Below, in pieces: positions 7,312 through 13,562 of a stretch of DNA of 24,126 nt. The stretch comes from Ruminococcaceae bacterium UBA7067. Its GTDB lineage: Bacteria; Bacillota; Clostridia; Oscillospirales; Acutalibacteraceae. Below the pieces are notes generated by a model that saw nothing but the letters and a program-made list of their open reading frames with translations, was not told the origin of the DNA and did not search any database. A program made the translations under genes and the position numbers. The stretch spans positions 1-24,126 of the forward strand of contig DKZT01000020.1 in assembly GCA_002493755.1 (NCBI GenBank). Direction: 5' to 3'. Within the stretch, counting starts at the first letter, position 1; every line of letters starts with the position of its first letter.

Positions 7312-8616
7312 ATGGGATTAATTAAAATTCTTACGGGAGCTGTCGGCGGCGCAATCAAGGAACAAACCCTTGAAGCCTTTCAGCCTGCTCCTATGAGCGA
7401 CACAACAGTTTTTGCGCCTGCTGTTCCACCGCACTCAAACAACAACCAGTATAAGAGTACAGAGGGCATCATCAGCAACGGCTCTATCATTCAGGTTTAC
7501 GACAATCAGATGATGATTCTCGTTGACGGCGGCCGTGTTGTTGACTACACCGCAGAGCCGGGTTACTTCAAGGTTGAAAACTCCTCTGCACCGTCTATGT
7601 TTAACGGCCAGTTCAAGGATTCCTTGAAGGATGTCTGGACGAGAATTAAATTCGGCGGCTCTACTCCGCAGACTCAGAGAGCCTATTACATAAACCTGCA
7701 GGAGATTAAGGGTCTTAGATTCGGCTCGCCAAACCCTGTAAACTATTATGATAGCTTCTATAACGCGGAGCTTCGCTTGAGAATTCACGGCTTTTACTCG
7801 ATCATAATCAGAAATCCGCTTCTCTTCTATGAAAATGTTGTTCCGAAGGAATATGTAACACAGAATAAGAGGCTCGATTACTCTGAGATCGCCTCTCAGT
7901 ACACAGGCGAATTTATGACTGCGTTCAGTACGGCTATCGGTCAGATGTCAGCCGCAGGCGAGAGTATCCGATTTATAACCTCAAAGGGCGACCAGCTCAG
8001 CAAATATATGCAGACTGCTCTTGACGAAACCTGGCTTCAGCACAGAGGTATGGAGATATTCATGGTTGCTCCGGCTGCCCCGGTATATGACGAAAAATCG
8101 CAGGAGCTTATCGACAAGAGAAACGATATTGCTATGCAGGCTTCAGCTGTTTCAGACCCGAATGCTCGGGCGGCTTTCATGGCAGCCTCAGCAGGTCAGG
8201 CTATGGTGAATGCAGGTCAAAATGAGGGCGGCAGCCTTGCCGGATTTTTGGGCGTTGGTATGGCTATGAATCAGGGCGCAAATATCCTCGGCGGCTATCA
8301 ACAGCAGCAGATGGCGGCGCAGCAGGCGGCAGCACAGCAACAAGCGGCGCAACAGCAGCAGGCAGCGGCTCAGGCTGCGGCAGGCGGTTGGAAGTGCGAA
8401 TGCGGCGCAGAGAACAGCGGTAAATTCTGCCAGAACTGCGGCAAGCCGAAGCCGGCACCGGTTGGCGTATGGAAGTGTGAATGCGGCGCAGAGAACAGCG
8501 GCAAATTCTGCCAGAACTGCGGTAAACCAAGACCGAGTGACGGCAAGTGGCAATGCGAGTGCGGCGCAGAGAACAGCGGCAAATTCTGCCAGAACTGCGG
8601 TAAGCCAAGACCGTAA
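7312..8616 (+). CDS. SPFH-domain (YdjI-type) protein with three C-terminal zinc ribbons
   Basis: The protein has 434 residues and starts 9 nt after AGGGGA. The N-terminal ~310 residues resemble the SPFH/Band-7 'virion core protein' family (B. subtilis YdjI type). Residues 329-358 form a Gln/Ala-rich linker. Three nearly identical zinc ribbons follow (about 360-379, 387-407 and 413-434), each C-x-C-x9-C-x2-C with the core CGAENSGKFCQNCGKP. No signal peptide or clear membrane helix is seen. Members of this family are thought to act at the membrane in stress or membrane organisation; the exact role is unknown. It is co-transcribed with glucokinase, which gives little clue to function. The family is secure from the overall pattern and the function is open. 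Confidence 0.8.
   Translation: MGLIKILTGAVGGAIKEQTLEAFQPAPMSDTTVFAPAVPPHSNNNQYKSTEGIISNGSIIQVYDNQMMILVDGGRVVDYTAEPGYFKVENSSAPSMFNGQFKDSLKDVWTRIKFGGSTPQTQRAYYINLQEIKGLRFGSPNPVNYYDSFYNAELRLRIHGFYSIIIRNPLLFYENVVPKEYVTQNKRLDYSEIASQYTGEFMTAFSTAIGQMSAAGESIRFITSKGDQLSKYMQTALDETWLQHRGMEIFMVAPAAPVYDEKSQELIDKRNDIAMQASAVSDPNARAAFMAASAGQAMVNAGQNEGGSLAGFLGVGMAMNQGANILGGYQQQQMAAQQAAAQQQAAQQQQAAAQAAAGGWKCECGAENSGKFCQNCGKPKPAPVGVWKCECGAENSGKFCQNCGKPRPSDGKWQCECGAENSGKFCQNCGKPRP
8389..8616 (+). repeat. Three coding tandem repeats (zinc ribbons)
   Basis: Units begin at 8389, 8470 and 8548, spaced 81 and 78 bp apart. They are almost identical at the DNA level, including third codon positions, over the CGAENSGKFCQNCGKP core. 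This points to recent duplication or gene conversion. Confidence 0.85.
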
Positions 8617-8623
8617 GAATTAG

Positions 8624-8665
8624 TTTAGAGTTTAGAGTTTTGAGTTTTGAGTTTAGAGTTTTGAG
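8624..8665. repeat. Heptamer repeat array, six units of TTT(T/A)GAG
   Basis: Six perfect 7-bp units (TTTAGAG or TTTTGAG) begin 8 nt after the SPFH stop codon. The same heptamer family, on the opposite strand as NAAAACT, occurs at 10604, 10876, 20165 and 20986. Confidence 0.85.
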
Positions 8666-8726
8666 AATGCTCGTAACGAGTTTATAATCAGAGAGCAGCG
8701 AAGCTGCGACAACCAAAATTATTCAT

Positions 8727-8797
8727 TATTCTTTATTCACTATTCTTTATTCATTAGCACCGCAAAGCGGTGCAAAAGGCTTCCCCCTCGGGGGAAG
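8727..8797. repeat. Mosaic of short direct repeats and palindromes
   Basis: TATTCTTTATTCA occurs twice (8727-8739 and 8741-8753). It is followed by the palindromes GCACCGC-AAA-GCGGTGC (8757-8773) and CTTCCCCC-TC-GGGGGAAG (8780-8797). The tract lies between the SPFH and MATE genes and has no coding potential I can support. Confidence 0.75.
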
Positions 8798-8832
8798 GCT
8801 TGAGCCGGGCGAAAACTCAGCAAAAAATTTCA

Positions 8833-8856
8833 GGGGCGTACAAGCGAGTACGCCCC
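8833..8856. terminator. Bidirectional terminator between convergent SPFH and MATE genes
   Basis: A 9-bp perfect stem GGGGCGTAC (8833-8841) / GTACGCCCC (8848-8856) is followed by TTTCTTCTT on the + strand. On the - strand it is followed by TGAAATTTTTTG. It could end both converging transcripts. Confidence 0.7.
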
Positions 8857-8873
8857 TTTCTTCTTGCTTATGC

Positions 8874-10211
8874 TTACGCTTCAAGGCTTTGCATCCATTT
8901 CTTCCTCCGCAGGACTATAATTGATATTCCAAAACGGATACATTCCTCAAGTGAGAGGATAAAATAAACATACGGTATCGAGAGATTAAACACAAACGCC
9001 GCCAGCAATCCTAACGGAACGCCGAAGCACCATGTGCCGATTAAATCAATCATCATAACATATTTTGTCTTGCCGCCGCTTCGTATGATGCCGCCGCTGA
9101 CTATCATATTTAAAACCTTAAACGGTGCGATTATTGCATAGGCAAGCAATATTTGTCGGGTCAGAAGCTTTACAGTGTCCTCAACCTGATAAAGCTCCAC
9201 ATACAATGCAGAGGTAAGCGCAATCAAAACAGACAGAACAGCCGAGCCGATAAAGCCGTAGAGTATCAGCCTTTTTGAAGCGGAATAAGCCGAGTCAAAA
9301 TTCTTCTCGCCGAGCCGCTTGCCTATGATTATTCCTGCGGCTTGCGACAGACCGCACAGCGCGCCTATCATTAAGCCCTGAATCGGGTTTATAAGCGTCA
9401 TAGCCGCGCAGGCTTCAGTGCCGAGATGACCATAAATAACAGAGTAAACATTTTCGCCAAGGCTCCACAGAAATTCGCAAACCAATACAGGCATAAGCAT
9501 AACGGCATATTGCCTGAGATTGAACGGAGTGCGCTCCTGTCTGTCGCCTTTTTTAAGGCTGTCCTTGTATTTTATCATCAGCAAGAGCATAATCAGAACA
9601 TTAACAGCCTGTGAAATAACGGTTGCAATCGCCGCACCCTGCGCGCCCATCGGGGCAAAGCCGAGCTTGCCGAAGATAAGTATGTAGTTTAAGCCTGTGT
9701 TTAATATGGCGGCGGCAATTCCTGCGTAAAGCGGCAGAGAGGCTTTTTCTATACAGCGGTAGAAGGCTGACAGGAGAGTTGCACCTGCAAGCGGGATAAA
9801 TGTGCCTGAAATGACAGATAAATAGTCTGCGGCAGCGGCGGCGGTTTCGGCATCCTGCGTGTAAAGTCCCATTATCTGACGGGGCAGAGCAAGGCACAGC
9901 ACCATGAATATTCCTGCAAAGCCTAAAGCAAGCGCGAGATTGATGAAAAAGCTCCTGCTGACCTCACGCTTGTTTTTCTGCCCGAGATACTGTGCTATCA
10001 TAATTCCTGCAACTGCGCCGACAGCGGAAACAAGCACAGAGAACACAGACGAGAATTTGCCTGCCAAGCCGACTCCCGCAACGCTCACACTGCCAAGCTG
10101 ACCTATCATTATCTGGTCTATTATGCTGAACGAAGCCTGAAGCATTGATTGAAGCGCAACAGGCACGGCAAGAGCGCAGACTGTTCTGAAAAAGCTTTTT
10201 TCTTTAATCAT
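8874..10211 (-). CDS. MATE-family multidrug/metabolite efflux transporter
   Basis: The 445-residue membrane protein has about 12 hydrophobic helices in two similar halves, as expected for MATE exporters, which use a sodium or proton gradient. The N-terminus carries the typical VPVALQSMLQASFSIID and IMIGQLGSVSVAGVGLA stretches, and the second half starts near residue 230. The start is supported by GGGGG 7 nt upstream of the ATG. The gene stands alone on the - strand and converges with the SPFH gene. Both flanks are dense in palindromes and other short repeats, and the hairpin arms GCGGTGC/GCACCGC occur on both sides (8757-8773 and 10228-10245). The substrate cannot be told from the sequence. 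Confidence 0.92.
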   Translation of the reverse strand: MIKEKSFFRTVCALAVPVALQSMLQASFSIIDQIMIGQLGSVSVAGVGLAGKFSSVFSVLVSAVGAVAGIMIAQYLGQKNKREVSRSFFINLALALGFAGIFMVLCLALPRQIMGLYTQDAETAAAAADYLSVISGTFIPLAGATLLSAFYRCIEKASLPLYAGIAAAILNTGLNYILIFGKLGFAPMGAQGAAIATVISQAVNVLIMLLLMIKYKDSLKKGDRQERTPFNLRQYAVMLMPVLVCEFLWSLGENVYSVIYGHLGTEACAAMTLINPIQGLMIGALCGLSQAAGIIIGKRLGEKNFDSAYSASKRLILYGFIGSAVLSVLIALTSALYVELYQVEDTVKLLTRQILLAYAIIAPFKVLNMIVSGGIIRSGGKTKYVMMIDLIGTWCFGVPLGLLAAFVFNLSIPYVYFILSLEECIRFGISIIVLRRKKWMQSLEA

Positions 10212-10227
10212 AATGTACCCCCATTAG

Positions 10228-10371
10228 TGCGGTGCAAGCACCGCAGTGATATAAATCCCTTTGGGATTTGTGATATATCGCTTTGCGATGTGAAATAGCT
10301 TCGCTATGATATATTTGCCTGCGGCAAATGTTAAGGTTGTCGCCGCAAGCGGCTACGAGCGGCTACGCCGC
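10228..10371. repeat. Array of seven different short palindromes with GTGATAT spacers
   Basis: Consecutive hairpins lie at 10228-10245, 10253-10269, 10277-10289, 10295-10307, 10313-10329, 10342-10353 and 10359-10371. The arms differ (TGCGGTGC, AAATCCC, ATCGC, ATAGC, ATTTGCC, GCCGC, GCGGC) but each pairs perfectly. The first two spacers are both GTGATAT and the next two are the related GTGAA and GATAT. The array lies just upstream of the MATE start codon. Confidence 0.85.
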
Positions 10372-10423
10372 AATGGAAAATTGAGAATTAAAAATGGAAA
10401 ATTGCGGTTGCGCCGAAACCTAA

Positions 10424-10557
10424 AACGTGTTCGTAGGGAACCGGCTTGCCTGTTCCGGTTCGCTCTGCTGAATTTCATATTCTATGCTAATTTTATTTAT
10501 CATATCAGTAAGTACGCCTATCCCGGAACGGTCAAGATCGTTCCCTACGAACACGTT
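10424..10557. mobile_element. MITE-like element with terminal inverted repeats
   Basis: AACGTGTTCGTAGGGAAC (10424-10441) is the exact inverse of 10540-10557. The inverted match resumes at the same offset as GTTCCGG (10452-10458) against CCGGAAC (10523-10529). The 134-bp unit contains no gene. Its right arm holds the GGAACGGTC...GATCGTTCC-CTACGA motif that also occurs alone at 10821 and 20114, so the element may be a pair of those repeats in inverted orientation. No clear target-site duplication is seen. Confidence 0.55.
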
Positions 10558-10603
10558 ATAATTCACCCCTCAACCCACAATTCCTAACGCTAAATTATCT
10601 ATT

Positions 10604-10631
10604 CAAAACTTAAAACTCAAAACTGAAAACT
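10604..10631. repeat. Heptamer repeat array, four NAAAACT units
   Basis: The units are CAAAACT, TAAAACT, CAAAACT and GAAAACT in direct succession. The array lies in the non-coding stretch between the MATE and LacI-family genes. Confidence 0.85.
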
Positions 10632-10710
10632 CTCCACTCTGTTGATTTAATTATAACCCCATTCTATCTCTCTTTCAAAGATTAAACGCATAACCCGATA
10701 CAAAAATTAA

Positions 10711-10743
10711 ACGCTGTATTTGTGAAAAATCACAATACAGCGT
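10711..10743 (-). terminator. Intrinsic terminator downstream of the LacI-family gene
   Basis: A stem of 14 bp with a single bulged base (10711-10725 with 10730-10743) has a four-base loop. On the - strand it is followed by TTAATTTTTG. It lies about 160 bp after the LacI stop codon and probably ends the ilv-lacI transcript. Confidence 0.7.
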
Positions 10744-10820
10744 ATTTAGGCTTTTTATTATCACATCAATGCTCAAAGCTATTCACTGCGAAGCGTATGC
10801 AAGTTTAACAAGAGCGACCC

Positions 10821-10856
10821 GGAACGGTCATGACCGTTCCCTACGAACTCGTTTTA
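10821..10856. repeat. Palindromic interspersed repeat with CTACGA tail
   Basis: GGAACGGTCA/TGACCGTTCC (10821-10840) is a perfect 20-bp palindrome followed by CTACGAACTCGTTTTA. The same hairpin plus tail is found at 10525 and 20114, and a variant at 20057. Confidence 0.85.
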
Positions 10857-10875
10857 CATTTCTGTCCACTTATTT

Positions 10876-10903
10876 CAAAACTGAAAACTGAAAACTCAAA
10901 ACT
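10876..10903. repeat. Heptamer repeat array, four NAAAACT units
   Basis: The units are CAAAACT, GAAAACT, GAAAACT and CAAAACT. They end 2 nt from the stop codon of the LacI-family gene, so in the direction of that gene the array reads GTTTTGA repeats right after the stop. Confidence 0.85.
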
Positions 10904-10905
10904 GC

Positions 10906-11913
10906 TTAGTTGCAGGTGCAGGTGCTTTTTCGCTCAACAAGAGTGACGGGCAGCATAATTGTCGTGTCCGTTTCCTTTTTCTCCTTTAGCTCACGAAGCT
11001 TTTGAACTGCGATTTTCGCCCTTAGTGAAACATCCTGCCTTACGGAGGTCAGCGTGGGGGAAACAAGGCGACATATCGGAGTATCGTCAAAACCTGCGAC
11101 GGAAATGTCGTTCGGCACTGATATTCCGTTTTCGCACAGGAAATGCATAAGCTCGATAGCGTAAAAATCAGAAACGGCAAAGACAGCGGAATATTTCGAA
11201 AGCTGCTGTAAATTTTTGCGGTAAAATTCAAGCCGCTGTGATTTGTTTATCGGAATGAGCATAAAGCCGCAGTTTTCTCTGCCGAAGCCGCAGCAAAAGC
11301 CGTCATACCTTTCCTTGTCAACGCAAATCAGGTTATCGGAAATGCACAGAGCCTTCTTATGCCCGAGCCTTTTAAAATGCTCGCCCACCTGAAAGCCGCC
11401 GCTGTAATTATCAATCGTTATGTTGTAAATGCGCTGTGCATTGTCGCAATAGCCGTCATACACAACAAACGGAATCCTCATATGATTTCTTAAATACATA
11501 TAGTCGTGGTTGCAGAAGCCGATAAGCACCATACCGTCAAGGTTCCACATTGAGGCGAATTTAATAATTTCCTCGGGTGATGTGGTTTTCTTAACCATCA
11601 TAAACTGACCGCTTTTTTCTATTTCGTCACACAGATAATTTAGTGATGAGGAGATGAAAACGTCCTCCAGTGTGTGCGACTCATACTTTTCGTGGTCGTT
11701 TATTACAACCCCGATGATTTTTGATGAATTTTGCGCCAGCAGAATCCCTGCCATACTGGGGACATACTGCCGCTCCTCCAGCAGTGACTGAACACGCTTG
11801 ACTGTTTCGTCGGAAATTTTCTTTGTCTTTCCGTGCAGGACATTCGATACCGTTGCGGTGCTTAGCCCAAGCTCACCGGCAATATCGCTTATTCTTACTC
11901 GCTTTTCTTCCAT
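10906..11913 (-). CDS. LacI-family transcriptional regulator
   Basis: The 335-residue protein has an N-terminal LacI helix-turn-helix (about residues 8-27: ISDIAGELGLSTATVSNVLHG), a hinge (about 48-62) and a periplasmic-binding-protein-like sensor domain. The chosen start MEEKRVRISD has GAGGT 7 nt upstream; a longer reading to 12123 would run inside ilvC in another frame and is rejected. The effector is unknown; most members bind a sugar or nucleoside. It lies downstream of ilvC on the same strand, separated by a hairpin. It may therefore be co-transcribed with the ilv genes, or it may regulate the nearby starch genes. A C-terminal CTCN with two Cys residues is unusual. The family call is firm and the target is open. 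Confidence 0.88.
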   Translation of the reverse strand: MEEKRVRISDIAGELGLSTATVSNVLHGKTKKISDETVKRVQSLLEERQYVPSMAGILLAQNSSKIIGVVINDHEKYESHTLEDVFISSSLNYLCDEIEKSGQFMMVKKTTSPEEIIKFASMWNLDGMVLIGFCNHDYMYLRNHMRIPFVVYDGYCDNAQRIYNITIDNYSGGFQVGEHFKRLGHKKALCISDNLICVDKERYDGFCCGFGRENCGFMLIPINKSQRLEFYRKNLQQLSKYSAVFAVSDFYAIELMHFLCENGISVPNDISVAGFDDTPICRLVSPTLTSVRQDVSLRAKIAVQKLRELKEKKETDTTIMLPVTLVERKSTCTCN

Positions 11914-11932
11914 ACTTAACCTCGGTACAGAA

Positions 11933-11957
11933 ACACCCCCGGATAAACCGAGGGTGT
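11933..11957 (-). terminator. Hairpin between ilvC and the LacI gene
   Basis: ACACCCTCGG and CCGGGGGTGT pair in all ten positions on the - strand RNA (one G-U) with a TTTAT loop. Only a short T run follows in that direction. On the + strand one pair is lost but CAATTTTTTTG follows. It may cause partial termination after ilvC and so lower expression of the regulator. Confidence 0.5.
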
Positions 11958-11989
11958 CAATTTTTTTGATATAAGCCGATGCTCCGGGA

Positions 11990-12997
11990 TTAGTCAGCGT
12001 ACTTGTCCTCGCCGTTCCAGGAGTACATCTTTCTGAGCTCCTCGCCAACCTTCTCAAGCTGGTGCTCTGCTGCAATTCTTCTGCAGGAGTTGAAGTGTGC
12101 TCTGCCGTTCTTGTTCTCGGCAATCCACTTTGAAGCGAATGTGCCGTCCTGAATCTCGGTAAGAACCTTCTTCATCTCTTTCTTTGTTTCGTCTGTGATA
12201 AGGCGCTTGCCTGTCTCATAGTCGCCGAACTCTGCTGTGTCAGAGATAGAATATCTCATCTTCTTGAAGCCGCCGCTGTAAATAAGGTCAACGATGAGCT
12301 TCATCTCGTGGATACACTCAAAGTAAGCGTTCTCCGGAGCGTAGCCTGCCTCAACAAGAGTTTCAAAGCCTGCCGTCATCAAAGCTGTAACGCCGCCGCA
12401 AAGAACAGCCTGCTCGCCGAAGAGGTCAGTCTCGGTTTCAATCTTGAAGGTTGTTTCAAGAACGCCTGCACGGCTGCCGCCGATACCTGCCGCATAAGCA
12501 AGACCGATTTCTGTTGCCTTGCCAGTTGCGTCCTGCTCAACAGCGATAAGACAAGGAGTACCCTTACCCTCAACATACTCGCTTCTTACTGTGTGGCCCG
12601 GAGCTTTAGGAGCGATCATAAATACGTCAACGTTTGACGGAGGTGTGATCTGCTTGTAGTGAATGTTGAAGCCGTGTGCAAATGCAAGTGCCTTGCCCTC
12701 TGTGAGGTACGGCTCAATGTCCTTCTTATAAAGGTCAGCCTGTCTTTCATCGGGAACAAGAATCATAATGATGTCTGCTGCCTTTGCAGCCTCAGCAGTT
12801 GTCATAACTGTAAGACCTGCCTTCTCGGCTCTTGCGCGGCTCTTGCTGCCCTCATAAAGACCTACAACAACGTCAACTCCGCTGTCGTGAAGGTTGAGTG
12901 CGTGTGCGTGACCCTGGCTGCCGTAGCCGATGATAGCAACTTTCTTGCCCTTAAGAAGATTGAGGTCACAGTCTGCTTGATAATAAATTTTTGGCAT
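11990..12997 (-). CDS. ilvC: Ketol-acid reductoisomerase (class I)
   Basis: The 335-residue enzyme converts acetolactate to dihydroxyisovalerate, and acetohydroxybutyrate to dihydroxymethylvalerate, in valine, isoleucine and leucine synthesis. The Rossmann motif GYGSQGHAHALNL is at residues 24-36, and the C-terminal knotted domain carries the metal ligands around DLFGEQAVLCGG and ECIHEMK. The length fits the short class I form. AGGAGG lies 9 nt before the start. In the cofactor loop GLYEGSKSRARAEKAG (46-61), the Arg common in NADPH-using enzymes is Tyr48 and an acidic Glu49 follows, which may favour NADH. It is the third gene of ilvB-ilvN-ilvC, 62 bp after ilvN. Confidence 0.97.
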   Translation of the reverse strand: MPKIYYQADCDLNLLKGKKVAIIGYGSQGHAHALNLHDSGVDVVVGLYEGSKSRARAEKAGLTVMTTAEAAKAADIIMILVPDERQADLYKKDIEPYLTEGKALAFAHGFNIHYKQITPPSNVDVFMIAPKAPGHTVRSEYVEGKGTPCLIAVEQDATGKATEIGLAYAAGIGGSRAGVLETTFKIETETDLFGEQAVLCGGVTALMTAGFETLVEAGYAPENAYFECIHEMKLIVDLIYSGGFKKMRYSISDTAEFGDYETGKRLITDETKKEMKKVLTEIQDGTFASKWIAENKNGRAHFNSCRRIAAEHQLEKVGEELRKMYSWNGEDKYAD

Positions 12998-13059
12998 AAT
13001 AATTTTCCTCCTTGCCCATAGGCATTGTTAAATATATGTTATTTCTGTAAAACCGCTTA

Positions 13060-13548
13060 TCAGTTTGTGCCGGCTACGCCTTTTTCAATGGCGACAGTGC
13101 CTGTTCTTACGATTTCACGGATACCATATGGCTTTAATAAATTCAGAAGTATTTCTGTTTTTTCCGCAGTGTCGGAAAATTCTATTGTTACTGTGCTTGC
13201 CGCAACATCACACACCTTTGCGTGCATCATTTCGGCTATCTTTAAAAGCTCCGCTCTTTTAGGAGAGGGACAGCACACCTTTATCAGCGAAAGCTCGCGG
13301 CTTATGTAATTGCCCTCCTCAAGAGCCTTTACCTTGATAACGGGAATAAGCTTGTTGAGCTGCTTTTCAAGCTGCTCCAGAACATATTCGTCGCCGTCGG
13401 CAACAATGGTTATTCTTGAAAGCTTCGGGTCGTTTGTAACGCCCACTGCAAGGCTGTCTATGTTAAAGCCTCGTCTTGAGAACAGTCCGGATATTTTACT
13501 TAAAACACCGGCCTGATTTTCAACCAGAACTGTTAATGTGTGTTTCAT
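13060..13548 (-). CDS. ilvN: Acetolactate synthase small (regulatory) subunit
   Basis: The 162-residue protein has an N-terminal ACT domain (residues 2-75: HTLTVLVENQAGVLSKISGLF, RGFNIDSLAVG) and a C-terminal ALS_ss domain. It activates the catalytic subunit and usually confers valine feedback inhibition. The start MKHTLTV follows AAGGA with 7-nt spacing; the longer reading to 13596 overlaps the end of ilvB and has no ribosome site. It begins 14 bp after ilvB, so it is co-transcribed with it. The symbol ilvH would be equally valid. Confidence 0.95.
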   Translation of the reverse strand: MKHTLTVLVENQAGVLSKISGLFSRRGFNIDSLAVGVTNDPKLSRITIVADGDEYVLEQLEKQLNKLIPVIKVKALEEGNYISRELSLIKVCCPSPKRAELLKIAEMMHAKVCDVAASTVTIEFSDTAEKTEILLNLLKPYGIREIVRTGTVAIEKGVAGTN

Positions 13549-13562
13549 ATAAAAATCCTTTC

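Noticed and set aside
8624..8797. Short regularly spaced repeats considered as a CRISPR array.
   Set aside because: Units are 7 bp in direct contact or unrelated palindromes, without unique spacers of 26-40 bp and without cas genes.
10306..10587. 93-codon open frame on the + strand.
   Set aside because: It lies across palindromes and the MITE-like repeat, has no ribosome site and no recognisable protein features.
11914..12123. Extension of the LacI-family protein by 70 residues.
   Set aside because: It overlaps ilvC in another frame, has biased Ser/Thr/Arg composition, and the internal start has a good ribosome site and begins the normal LacI N-terminus.
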